Source: Altererythrobacter sp. TH136
Lineage (GTDB): Bacteria > Pseudomonadota > Alphaproteobacteria > Sphingomonadales > Sphingomonadaceae
Assembly: GCF_007065885.1 (NCBI RefSeq)
Contig: NZ_CP041409.1
Location: 1,721,501-1,785,500, forward strand
DNA length: 64,000 bases
Direction of reading: 5' to 3'
This document shows positions 25,594 to 33,969 of this stretch, one piece after another. The notes beneath the pieces were generated by a model, which was given only the letters and a program-made list of their open reading frames with translations, had not been told where the DNA came from and did not search any database. How positions within the stretch are numbered: the first letter of the stretch is position 1; every line of letters begins with the position of its first letter. The position numbers and the translations under genes are program-made.

Positions 25594-25797
25594 ATGGACG
25601 CAGACGACCGTCCCCGGCCGAAAGGCGATGCGGCGAGCCTCCTCGCGAAGGAGGACCTGGCGCCTTACTCGCTTGACGAGCTGGCCGAGCGGATCGAGCT
25701 GCTGGAGGCGGAAATCGCGCGGATCCGCGCTCACCGGGACAGGGCGGCCGCTCACCGCAGCGCCGCCGACGCCTTGTTCGGATCGCCGAAAACGTGA
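25594..25797 (+). CDS. DUF1192 family protein
   Basis: A 67-residue acidic/helical protein. The conserved part, DLAPYSLDELAERIELLEAE (about residues 19-38), is the DUF1192 signature, followed by a charged helix (IARIRAHRDRAAAHRSAAD) and a short C-terminal ALFGSPKT. The family is alphaproteobacterial and has no known function; the helix probably forms a coiled coil. The ATG at 25594 is preferred to an upstream in-frame start at 25555. It is divergent from the quinone oxidoreductase gene. Confidence 0.75.
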   Translation: MDADDRPRPKGDAASLLAKEDLAPYSLDELAERIELLEAEIARIRAHRDRAAAHRSAADALFGSPKT

Positions 25798-25891
25798 TCC
25801 AGCCGGGCCTCGAAACCGCGCGGGGCCGTTCCTATATCGCGGACAGGCGCTTCCCCGGCGCACCGCGCGGCGCGAACCACCGCCCAAGGCG

Positions 25892-25910
25892 TAAAAGCGC
25901 CGTTAACCAT
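25892..25910 (+). promoter_or_regulatory. CtrA-like box upstream of clpA
   Basis: TAAA-N7-TTAACCAT, one mismatch from the full CtrA consensus TTAA-N7-TTAA, and including the 8-mer TTAACCAT known as a CtrA recognition form. It is 58 bp upstream of the clpA ATG in a 170-bp non-coding gap. CtrA is the alphaproteobacterial cell-cycle response regulator; binding here is inferred. Confidence 0.45.
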
Positions 25911-25967
25911 CACCGCTCATACTTCCTCGCCCAGCCTGGCTAGCGAGTCCCAAGCGAAAGAACCCGA

Positions 25968-28349
25968 ATGCCCAGTTTCGCCCAGAACCTCGAAAAGACC
26001 CTCCACGCCGCTCTCGCCGGCGCGGCGGAGCGGCATCACGAATACGCGACGCTTGAGCACCTGTTGCTCGCGCTGATCGACGACGAGGACGCCGCGCAGG
26101 TGATGGCCGCGTGCGGGGTCGATGTCGCCGAACTGAGCGACGTGGTGCGCCGCTATCTCGACGAGGAATATCAGAAGCTGGAAACCGCCGACGATGGCGA
26201 TCCCCAGCCCACCGCCGGGTTCCAGCGGGTCATTCAGCGCGCGATCCTTCACGTCCAGTCGTCGGGCAAGGATACCGTCACCGGCGCCAACGTGCTGGTC
26301 GCGCTGTTTTCCGAACGCGACAGCTACGCGGTCTATTTCCTCCAGCAGCAGGACATGAGCCGGCTCGACGCGGTGAGCTTCATCAGCCACGGCATCGGGA
26401 AGGGGGGCAAGCAGGCTGACGGAAAGCCGCCGCAGGGGTCGGGCGCGGGCGAAAGCCCGGCGGCGGACAAGGCCGAGGCGAAGGGCAAGGAAGGCTCCGC
26501 GCTCGACCAGTTCACCGTCAATCTCAATGAAAAGGCCAAGAACGGGAAGGTCGATCCGCTGATCGGTCGCGGGCCGGAGGTCGACCGCACGGTGCAGATC
26601 CTCTGCCGCCGGTCGAAGAACAACCCGCTCTATGTGGGCGATCCCGGCGTCGGCAAGACCGCCATCGCCGAAGGGTTGGCGCGCAAGATCGTCGAGGGCC
26701 AGGTGCCCGAAGTGCTGGCCGAAGCGGTGATCTACAGCCTCGACATGGGGGCGCTGCTCGCTGGCACCCGCTATCGCGGCGACTTCGAGGAGCGGCTGAA
26801 GCAGGTCGTCAATGAACTGGAAAAGATGCCGCACGCGGTGCTGTTCATCGACGAGATTCACACGGTGATCGGCGCCGGCGCCACCAGCGGCGGAGCGATG
26901 GATGCGTCGAACCTGCTGAAGCCGGCATTGAGCGGCGGGACGATCCGCTGCATCGGTTCGACGACCTACAAGGAGTTCCGCAACCACTTCGAAAAGGATC
27001 GCGCGCTGTTGCGCCGGTTCCAGAAGATCGACGTGAACGAGCCGACGGTGGAAGACACGGTCAAGATCCTGAAAGGCCTGCGCAGCGCGTTCGAGGAGCA
27101 CCACAAGGTCGTCTACACCCCCGACGCGATCAAGACCGCGGTCGAGCTGTCGGCGCGGTACATCAACGACCGCAAGCTGCCCGACAAGGCGATCGACGTG
27201 ATCGACGAGGTGGGCGCGATGCAGATGCTGGTGCCGCCGTCGAAGCGGAAGAAGAAGATCACCGCGCGCGAGATCGAGCAGGTCATCGCCACGATGGCGC
27301 GCATCCCGCCCAAGAGCGTGTCGAGTGATGACAAGAAGGCGCTGGAGCATCTGGAGCGCGACCTGAAGCAGGTCGTCTACGGCCAGGACGCCGCGGTGAA
27401 GAAGCTGTCGACCGCGATGAAGCTGTCCCGCGCCGGCCTACGCGACCCGGACAAGCCGATCGGCTCGTTCCTGTTCTCCGGCCCCACCGGCGTCGGCAAG
27501 ACCGAGGTCGCGCGCCAGCTCGCCAGCATCATGGGCATCCCGCTGCAGCGGTTCGACATGTCGGAATACATGGAGCGCCACAGCGTCAGCCGCCTGATCG
27601 GCGCGCCTCCGGGCTATGTCGGCTACGATCAGGGCGGCCTGCTGACCGATGCGGTCGACCAGCAGCCGCACAGCATCCTGCTGCTGGACGAAATCGAGAA
27701 GGCGCACCCCGACCTGTTCAACATCCTGTTGCAGGTGATGGATAACGGCCGCCTGACCGACCATCACGGCAAGACGGTCGATTTCCGCAACGTGGTGCTG
27801 ATCATGACCACCAATGCCGGCGCGTCCGACATGGCGCGTCAGGGCATCGGGTTCGGCGATGTCAGCAAGGAAGACGCGCAGGAAGACGCGGTGAAGAAGA
27901 TGTTCTCACCCGAATTCCGCAACCGCCTCGATGCGATCGTGCCGTTCACCTATCTCGGCCGCGAGACGGTGGCGCGGGTGGTCGACAAGTTCATCCTCCA
28001 ACTGGAGCTGCAGCTGGCCGACCAGAACGTCCACATCCAGTTCGACAGCGATGCGCGCGCATGGCTGGCCGACAAGGGGTACGACAAGCTGTACGGTGCT
28101 CGCCCCATGGCGCGCCTGATCCAGGAGAAGATCAAGCAGCCGCTCGCCGAGGAACTGCTGTTCGGCAAGCTGTCGGATGGCGGCGAAGTGCACGTAAGCC
28201 TGAAGGACAACCAGCCGGCGTTTGAACTCACGCCCGCCCCGCCCAAGGCCAAGCCCGCAAAGGCGAAACCCGGCAAGGGCAAGCCTGCTGCCAAGGACAA
28301 GCCCGCTGACGAGACCAGCGATAGCGAAGAGGCCGGCGAGAACAACTGA
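25968..28349 (+). CDS. clpA: ATP-dependent Clp protease ATP-binding subunit ClpA
   Basis: A 793-residue double-AAA+ unfoldase. The N-domain (residues 1-145) with two Clp repeats starts PSFAQNLEKTLHAAL. The first AAA+ module has GDPGVGKTAIAEG (about 222-234) and VLFIDEIHTVIGAG; the second has GPTGVGKTEVARQ (about 505-517) and LLLDEIEKAHPD. No ClpB-type middle coiled coil is present, so it is ClpA, which feeds substrates to ClpP. The C-terminal ~40 residues form an unusual Lys/Pro/Ala-rich tail (APPKAKPAKAKPGKG and onward) ending acidic. The adaptor gene clpS, often next to clpA, is not adjacent. A CtrA-like box precedes the gene. Confidence 0.95.
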   Translation: MPSFAQNLEKTLHAALAGAAERHHEYATLEHLLLALIDDEDAAQVMAACGVDVAELSDVVRRYLDEEYQKLETADDGDPQPTAGFQRVIQRAILHVQSSGKDTVTGANVLVALFSERDSYAVYFLQQQDMSRLDAVSFISHGIGKGGKQADGKPPQGSGAGESPAADKAEAKGKEGSALDQFTVNLNEKAKNGKVDPLIGRGPEVDRTVQILCRRSKNNPLYVGDPGVGKTAIAEGLARKIVEGQVPEVLAEAVIYSLDMGALLAGTRYRGDFEERLKQVVNELEKMPHAVLFIDEIHTVIGAGATSGGAMDASNLLKPALSGGTIRCIGSTTYKEFRNHFEKDRALLRRFQKIDVNEPTVEDTVKILKGLRSAFEEHHKVVYTPDAIKTAVELSARYINDRKLPDKAIDVIDEVGAMQMLVPPSKRKKKITAREIEQVIATMARIPPKSVSSDDKKALEHLERDLKQVVYGQDAAVKKLSTAMKLSRAGLRDPDKPIGSFLFSGPTGVGKTEVARQLASIMGIPLQRFDMSEYMERHSVSRLIGAPPGYVGYDQGGLLTDAVDQQPHSILLLDEIEKAHPDLFNILLQVMDNGRLTDHHGKTVDFRNVVLIMTTNAGASDMARQGIGFGDVSKEDAQEDAVKKMFSPEFRNRLDAIVPFTYLGRETVARVVDKFILQLELQLADQNVHIQFDSDARAWLADKGYDKLYGARPMARLIQEKIKQPLAEELLFGKLSDGGEVHVSLKDNQPAFELTPAPPKAKPAKAKPGKGKPAAKDKPADETSDSEEAGENN

Positions 28350-28453
28350 TCCCGCATGACGCCGGTCGGCTGAGGTCGGCCGGCGGTCGGGCGCGATTGG
28401 CATGTCGCGCTTGATCCTTTACCCCCTGCACCTGATAGGTGGGGGGTCGGACG

Positions 28454-29389
28454 ATGACGAGTGTTCTGAAGGTCGAGGCGCTGACCAAGCGTTTCGCCGA
28501 CGTGCTGGCGGTCGATGACCTCAGCTTCGCGGTCGAACCGGGGGAGATCTACGGCTTCCTAGGCGGTAATGGCGCCGGCAAGACCACCACCTTGCGCATG
28601 GTGCTCGACATCATCCGCCCGACCAGCGGACGGATCGAGGTACTGGGCGGCGCGCCCGACCGGCGCAACACCGCCGCCATCGGCTTCCTGCCCGAAGAGC
28701 GCGGGCTCTATGGCAACATGAGCGCGATCGACGCGATCACCTATTTCGGGCGCATGAAGCAGATGCCGGCGGCCGAGGCTAAGGCGCATGGTCTCGAGCT
28801 GCTCCAGCGGTTCGACCTGGGCGACCGGGCGAAAGCGAAAATCTCCGAAATGTCGAAAGGCATGGCGCAGAAGGTCCAGCTCGCCACCGCGATCGTCAAC
28901 CGCCCGCAATTGCTGATCCTGGACGAGCCGTTCTCGGGCCTCGACCCGGTCAACCAGCAGCTGCTGGAGGACGAGATCGTCAACGCGGCCAAGGGCGGCG
29001 CGGCGGTGATTTTTTCCACCCACGTGATGCAGCACGCCGAGCGATTGTGCGACCGCATCCTGCTGCTGCGCAAGGGGCGCAAGCGATTCGAAGGCACGAT
29101 CGACGACGCGCGCGGCACCTTGCCGGCCCGGATCGACGCGGTGGCGCCGGGCGGCATTAGCGGGATCGAAGGGGTGGCCGAGGCGCGCGCGGGCGCCGAT
29201 CTCGGCAACGGCTGGAACGAATACTCGCTGCACCTCGATCCCGGGGTCGACGCCGCCGACGTGCTGCAGCGCTGCACCGCCAGCGGCCTGCCGCTGCGGC
29301 GGTTCGAGGAACGCCGCGCGACCTTGCACGACGTGTTCGTCCATCTGGTCGGCGGGACCGATGAAACCGCCGGGGAGCGCGCGCAATGA
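28454..29389 (+). CDS. ABC transporter ATP-binding protein (NatA-like)
   Basis: A 311-residue ABC ATPase: Walker A GGNGAGKTTT (about residues 37-46), a variant signature MSKGMAQKVQLA in place of LSGGQ, and Walker B LLILDEPFSGLDP, then a C-terminal regulatory region (about 220-300) of the kind found in NatA-type ABC-2 exporters. The ATG at 28454 is used. The stop overlaps the permease start by 4 bp (ATGA), so the two form one exporter. Homologous pairs act in Na+ or drug efflux, but the substrate here is unknown. Confidence 0.88.
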   Translation: MTSVLKVEALTKRFADVLAVDDLSFAVEPGEIYGFLGGNGAGKTTTLRMVLDIIRPTSGRIEVLGGAPDRRNTAAIGFLPEERGLYGNMSAIDAITYFGRMKQMPAAEAKAHGLELLQRFDLGDRAKAKISEMSKGMAQKVQLATAIVNRPQLLILDEPFSGLDPVNQQLLEDEIVNAAKGGAAVIFSTHVMQHAERLCDRILLLRKGRKRFEGTIDDARGTLPARIDAVAPGGISGIEGVAEARAGADLGNGWNEYSLHLDPGVDAADVLQRCTASGLPLRRFEERRATLHDVFVHLVGGTDETAGERAQ

Positions 29390-30879
29390 TCCGCAACATC
29401 CTGCTCGTCGCCGGGCGCGAGTTCCACCAAGTCGTCCAGCTCAAGAGCTTCTGGCTCACCCTGCTGCTGATCCCCGCGGCGCTGGCGCTGGGGCCGATCC
29501 TGGGCGAGCGGCTGGAAGACCGCGATCCGATGAAGGTGATGATGATCGACCGCGCCGGCGGCACCGCGCGCACCGCGCTGGAGCAGCGGTTCGCGGTCGA
29601 GCATGATCGCGAGGTGCTCGCCGCGCTGTCGCGTTACGTTCGCCGCCACGGGCTTGAGAAGGCCGACCCGCAGGCGCCGTGGGCGGCGCACGACCGGTGG
29701 TACACGCCCGTCGACGTCGCCGCGTTCCGCGCTGCCGGCGGCGTGGATGCCGCGATCGCCAGCATCGATCGGGTAAAGGCCGAGGACACTCCGGCATTCG
29801 AGGCCGATCCGCCGCGTTATGCCTTCGTCGCTCCGCCTGCCTCGCTGGCGGCGGCGCAGGGGCCGCAGCTCCAGGCCGCGGTGGACCGCGCGCTGGAGGC
29901 TGACGACAGCACTACCGACCACGCCGACCTGGTCGTGCTGGTGGGATCGCAGTACCCCGCGGACCCGACCGTCCGGTTATGGGCCAACGAGCGGCCCGAT
30001 ACCGATTTCGTCACCTCGCTGCAGGACACCCTCACCGCCGATCTGCGTCAGCGGTTGCTGACCGATGGCGGGATGTCTGCGCAAGCCGCCGCGGCGGTGC
30101 AGGCCGCAGCGCCGGCGATCGCCGTCACGACGCCGCCGCCCGGGGGCGGGGGCAAGGAGGCGATGCTGGTACGCTCGATCGTGCCGCTGGCGCTCGCCTA
30201 TATCCTGATGATGGGGCTGATGCTGTCGGGCAGCTGGATGCTGCAGGGTTCGATCGAGGAACGGTCGAAGAAGCTGCTCGAATCGATCCTCGCGTGCATC
30301 ACGCCGGAAGAGCTGATGTACGGCAAGCTGCTGGGCGCGCTGGCGATCGGGCTGTCGATGCTCGCCGTGTGGCTGGGCACCGGCGCGGTGGTGGCGTTCG
30401 CCACCCATGGCGCCATCGCCGACCTGATCCGCCCCGCGCTCGCCCCGGTTACGTCTCCCGGCGCGATCGCCACGCTGATCTTCTTCTTCATCGCCGGCTA
30501 CATCGCGATCTCGATCGTGTTCGTCGCGATCGGCGCGATGGCCGACACGATGAGCGAAGCGCAAGGTTTCCTGATGCCGGTGCTGCTCGCGATCCTGCTG
30601 CCGGTCACGTTCCTGATGCAGGCGATCATCGCCGGCAATTCAGGGCCGATGGTGCAGGTCCTGACATGGGTGCCGATCTGGACCCCGTTCGCGGTGCTCG
30701 CGCGGCTGGGCATGGGCATTCCCACCGCCGAGCTGATCGGCGCAGGCGTGGTGCTGACCGCGTTCATCGCGCTGGAGGTGATCTTCCTCGGCCGCCTGTT
30801 CCGCGCCAGCCTGCTCGCGCAAGGACAGAAGCCGGGCCTCAAAATGCTGATGGAGCGGCTGCGGCCCACGACGGAATAG
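29386..30879 (+). CDS. ABC-2 type transporter permease (NatB-like)
   Basis: A 497-residue integral membrane protein. The first membrane helix (about residues 23-42) is followed by a large extracytoplasmic domain (about 45-250), then five or six membrane helices (about 260-480) as in NatB/YhaP-type ABC-2 permeases. The segment GSIEERSKKLLESILACITP just after the second helix is a hallmark of this group. It pairs with the upstream ATPase through a 4-bp overlap. The substrate is not predictable. Confidence 0.87.
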   Translation: MIRNILLVAGREFHQVVQLKSFWLTLLLIPAALALGPILGERLEDRDPMKVMMIDRAGGTARTALEQRFAVEHDREVLAALSRYVRRHGLEKADPQAPWAAHDRWYTPVDVAAFRAAGGVDAAIASIDRVKAEDTPAFEADPPRYAFVAPPASLAAAQGPQLQAAVDRALEADDSTTDHADLVVLVGSQYPADPTVRLWANERPDTDFVTSLQDTLTADLRQRLLTDGGMSAQAAAAVQAAAPAIAVTTPPPGGGGKEAMLVRSIVPLALAYILMMGLMLSGSWMLQGSIEERSKKLLESILACITPEELMYGKLLGALAIGLSMLAVWLGTGAVVAFATHGAIADLIRPALAPVTSPGAIATLIFFFIAGYIAISIVFVAIGAMADTMSEAQGFLMPVLLAILLPVTFLMQAIIAGNSGPMVQVLTWVPIWTPFAVLARLGMGIPTAELIGAGVVLTAFIALEVIFLGRLFRASLLAQGQKPGLKMLMERLRPTTE

Positions 30880-30882
30880 ACC

Positions 30883-30933
30883 GCCCGATACGAAGCGCGG
30901 GAACGGGTTGGCGCGCCCGCGCTTGAATCGGGC
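30883..30933 (+). repeat. Large interrupted hairpin abutting exonuclease start
   Basis: Outer arms GCCCGAT (30883-30889) and ATCGGGC (30927-30933), and inner arms AAGCGCGGG (30893-30901) and CCCGCGCTT (30916-30924), all match exactly. The structure ends one base before the GTG start codon of the exonuclease and covers the place where its ribosome-binding site should be. No T-run follows, so it is more likely a translational control or RNA-processing element, or a Rho-assisted terminator for the ABC operon. Confidence 0.55.
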
Positions 30934-31938
30934 GTGCCCCCGCCGTTTTCCTGGATCAGGCCCGAACCGTGGGGCATTCATGTCGTGCCGGCGGATGCGT
31001 GGATCGACCCCTCGCGCGCGGTCGATCGCGCGCTGGTCACGCACGGCCACGCCGATCATGCGCGCGGCGGGCATGGGCAGACCGTCGCGACCCCTGAGAC
31101 ACTGGCGATCATGGACCTGCGCTATGCCACGCGCGATGGCGCCACCCCGGTCGCTTATGGCGAAACCATCCGCCTGCCCGGCGGAGTCGACGCGACCTAC
31201 GTGCCGGCCGGACACGTCCTCGGCAGCGCGCAGATCCTGCTCGAACATGCCGGCGAGCGGGTGGTGGTGACCGGCGATTACAAGCGGCGGCCGGACCCCA
31301 CCTGCCCGCCGTTCGAAGTTACCCCGTGCGATATCTTCATCACCGAGGCGACCTTCGGCCTGCCGCTGTTCTGCCACCCGCCGATCGGCGAGGAGATGGC
31401 CAAGCTGCTGGGCCGCCTGGCGGCGCATCCCGACCGCTGCGTGCTGGTCGGCGCGTACGCGTTGGGCAAGGCGCAGCGGGTGATCGCCGAACTGCGCGCC
31501 GCCGGGCATCACGCGCCGATCTATCTCCACGGCGCGCTGGTCAACATGTGCCGCCTCTACGAAGAATTCGGCGTCGATCTGGGCGAGCTCAAGCTGGTCA
31601 GCGAGGCGACCAAGGATGAGATGCGCGGCCACGTGGTCATGTGCCCACCGGGCGCGCTCAACGACCGGTGGAGCCGGCGGCTACCCGATCCGATCACCTC
31701 GATGGCATCGGGCTGGATGCGGGTGCGCCAGCGCGCGCGGCAACGGAACGTGGAGCTGCCGCTGGTGATCTCCGACCACGCTGACTGGGGCGAGCTTACC
31801 CGCACCGTGCAGGAGGTGAACCCGCAGGAGACCTGGATCACCCATGGGCGCGAGGAAGCGCTGCTGCGCTGGCACCAGCTCCACCAGCGCCGCGCGCGGG
31901 CGCTGGCACTGGTCGGCTATGAGGACGAGGATGACTGA
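30934..31938 (+). CDS. Ligase-associated DNA exonuclease (metallo-beta-lactamase fold)
   Basis: A 334-residue protein of the MBL/beta-CASP superfamily. The metal-binding H-x-H-x-D-H motif is THGHADHARGGH (His37, His39, Asp41, His42), with further ligands at PAGHVLGSAQ and GDYKRRPDP, and the C-terminal SDHADW. This group is annotated as ligase-associated exonuclease because it is co-encoded with an ATP-dependent DNA ligase, as here (ligase at 32357), and probably trims DNA ends before ligation. The GTG at 30934 directly follows a strong hairpin and lacks an obvious ribosome-binding site. No alternative ATG exists before the conserved region. Confidence 0.88.
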   Translation: MPPPFSWIRPEPWGIHVVPADAWIDPSRAVDRALVTHGHADHARGGHGQTVATPETLAIMDLRYATRDGATPVAYGETIRLPGGVDATYVPAGHVLGSAQILLEHAGERVVVTGDYKRRPDPTCPPFEVTPCDIFITEATFGLPLFCHPPIGEEMAKLLGRLAAHPDRCVLVGAYALGKAQRVIAELRAAGHHAPIYLHGALVNMCRLYEEFGVDLGELKLVSEATKDEMRGHVVMCPPGALNDRWSRRLPDPITSMASGWMRVRQRARQRNVELPLVISDHADWGELTRTVQEVNPQETWITHGREEALLRWHQLHQRRARALALVGYEDEDD

Positions 31939-31969
31939 GGCCGCAGCCCCCGCGTCGATCCCGGCGGGA

Positions 31970-32272
31970 TCACTTGATCGCGGCGAGGCTCGCTTCGGCT
32001 TTCGCCAGCATCTCCGCCGTGAGCTGGTCGGGCGCCATCGACGCGATCATCCGCAGGCTCATGCCCTTGAGATGCTCGTAATGCTGGTGCGTGGTCAGCC
32101 CCGGCAGATTGGCATCGAGCGCCGCCTTGCCCGCCGGATCGGCCACGATCGTCTCGACCGGGGTGTCGAGATTAAGCCGCGCGGTAGCCGTCTCGGCAGT
32201 CGGCGCCGCGTCGTCCGCGTGCGCGGCGGCGGGAGCAAGCATCAGGGCGGCGGCGGCGAGAAGCATGCGCAT
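31970..32272 (-). CDS. Small exported protein of unknown function
   Basis: A 100-residue protein with a clear Sec signal peptide (MRMLLAAAALMLAPAAAHA) and a mature part of about 80 residues. The mature part contains TPVETIVADPAGKAALDANLPGL and HQHYEHLKGMSLRMIASM, a pattern (metal-like His cluster, DPAGKAAL) seen in small hypothetical proteins of Sphingomonadales. It lies on the opposite strand between the exonuclease and ligase genes, so it splits the repair pair. Function unknown. Confidence 0.72.
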   Translation of the reverse strand: MRMLLAAAALMLAPAAAHADDAAPTAETATARLNLDTPVETIVADPAGKAALDANLPGLTTHQHYEHLKGMSLRMIASMAPDQLTAEMLAKAEASLAAIK

Positions 32273-32356
32273 ATCAGGAAATCCTCTGAAATCGGCCCCG
32301 CGCGACGGTCGCCGGGATTTGCGCCGACATTACCGCGCCGGGGCGCGGCTGCCTAG

Positions 32357-33949
32357 ATGGAAGAACTCGCCGCCCTGATCGATGCGCTGGTCTATACCCG
32401 CAGCCGCAACGAGAAACTGCGGCTGATCGCCGAGTACCTGCGCGCCGCGCCCGACCCCGACCGCGGCTGGGCGCTGGCCGCGCTGACTGACGGGCTCGAT
32501 TTTCCCGCGGTCAAGTCTAGCACGATCCGCAACCTGCTGATGGAGCGGGTCGATCCGGTGCTGTGGACTCTGAGCCGCGACTTTGTCGGCGATACCGCGG
32601 AGACCGCCAGCCTGCTGTGGCCCGCGCCCGAGGTACCCTCTTCCCCGCCGACCGTCACCGAGGCGGTAGAGCTGCTGACGGCCATGACCCGCAAGTCGGT
32701 GCTGAGCGAATTGCCCGCGCTGCTCGACCGGCTCGATCCTTCGGGCCGCTATGCACTGCTCAAGCTTGCGACGGGGGCGATGCGGATCGGCATCTCCAGC
32801 CGGCTCGCCAAGGTCGCCTTCGCTCAGGCCTTCGATGTGACGGTGGAGGAGGTCGAGGAGCACTGGCACGGCCTCACCCCGCCGTCCGAGCCGTTGTTCA
32901 ACTGGGGCGCACACGGCCATGCCGCGCCCGACACCGCGAACATGCCGACCTTTCGGCCATTCATGCTGGCGCACCCGCTCGAGGAAACCGTGGTCGATCT
33001 GGCCGACTATGCCGCGGAGTGGAAGTGGGACGGCATCCGGGTCCAACTCGTCCGGATGGGGGGCGAAACGCGGCTCTATTCGCGCGGCGGGGACGACATT
33101 TCGGGCACCTTCCCCGAACTGCTCGACATCCTGCCGATAGACGCGGTGCTCGACGGCGAACTGCTGGTGCGCGGGAGCCACCAGGGCGGCGAGGAAGGCG
33201 GCGCGGCCAGCTTCAACGCGCTGCAGCAGCGGCTGGGGCGCAAGGTCGTCGCCAAGAAAATGCTCAGCGAATACCCGGCGTTCGTGCGGCTGTACGACGT
33301 GCTGATCCTGGAAGGACAGGACTTGCGCGAGCGTCCGTGGGCCGAACGGCGCGAGGCGCTCGAGGCGCTGATGCCGCGCCTGCCGGTCTCGCACTTCGAT
33401 CTCAGCCAGGTGATCGAGGCCACCGACTTCAAACAGCTCGGCCAGATCCGCGCCGGCACGCGCGACGAGGCGATCGAAGGGCTGATGCTCAAGCGCCGCG
33501 ATTCGCCCTACATCGCCGGGCGCAAGGTGGGTTTGTGGTACAAGTGGAAGCGCGACCCGCTGCTGATCGACGCGGTGCTGATGTACGCCCAGCGCGGCAG
33601 CGGGAAGCGATCGAGCTTCTATTCGGACTATACCTTCGGCTGCTGGGACGGCGACCCCGATGCGGGCGCCGAGCTGCTGCCGGTGGGGAAGGCCTATTCC
33701 GGCTTCACCGACGAGGAGCTGAAGAAAATCGACCGCCACGTGCGCACTCACACGGTGAACCGCTTCGGCCCCGTCCGCGAGACCGACCGCAGCCTGGTGT
33801 TCGAACTGGCGTTCGATTCGGTGCACGAGAGCAAGCGCCACAAGTCAGGCCTCGCGATGCGCTTCCCGCGGGTCCACCGGGTGCGGTGGGACAAGCCGCC
33901 GCACGAAGCCGACCGGCTGGATGCGCTGAAGGCGTTGATCAAGGACTGA
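32357..33949 (+). CDS. ATP-dependent DNA ligase (cisplatin damage response type)
   Basis: A 530-residue DNA ligase. The N-terminal DNA-binding domain (1-200) is followed by the nucleotidyltransferase domain with active-site Lys223 in EWKWDGIRVQ (motif I, KxDG), DGELLV, EGLMLKR (motif IV) and WYKWKRDPLLIDAVLM (motif V), and then an OB domain. It belongs to the group annotated as cisplatin damage response ligases, normally encoded with an MBL exonuclease and a DEXH helicase (Lhr-like). The exonuclease is next door; no such helicase is in this window. It acts in DNA repair, separate from the NAD+-dependent replicative ligase. Confidence 0.92.
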   Translation: MEELAALIDALVYTRSRNEKLRLIAEYLRAAPDPDRGWALAALTDGLDFPAVKSSTIRNLLMERVDPVLWTLSRDFVGDTAETASLLWPAPEVPSSPPTVTEAVELLTAMTRKSVLSELPALLDRLDPSGRYALLKLATGAMRIGISSRLAKVAFAQAFDVTVEEVEEHWHGLTPPSEPLFNWGAHGHAAPDTANMPTFRPFMLAHPLEETVVDLADYAAEWKWDGIRVQLVRMGGETRLYSRGGDDISGTFPELLDILPIDAVLDGELLVRGSHQGGEEGGAASFNALQQRLGRKVVAKKMLSEYPAFVRLYDVLILEGQDLRERPWAERREALEALMPRLPVSHFDLSQVIEATDFKQLGQIRAGTRDEAIEGLMLKRRDSPYIAGRKVGLWYKWKRDPLLIDAVLMYAQRGSGKRSSFYSDYTFGCWDGDPDAGAELLPVGKAYSGFTDEELKKIDRHVRTHTVNRFGPVRETDRSLVFELAFDSVHESKRHKSGLAMRFPRVHRVRWDKPPHEADRLDALKALIKD

Positions 33950-33969
33950 CCCGCGACTACGCGACCGCG

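Noticed and set aside
28365-28400. GC-rich inverted bases after clpA (CGCCGG...CCGGCG) as a terminator.
   Set aside because: The inner bases do not pair and no T-run follows.
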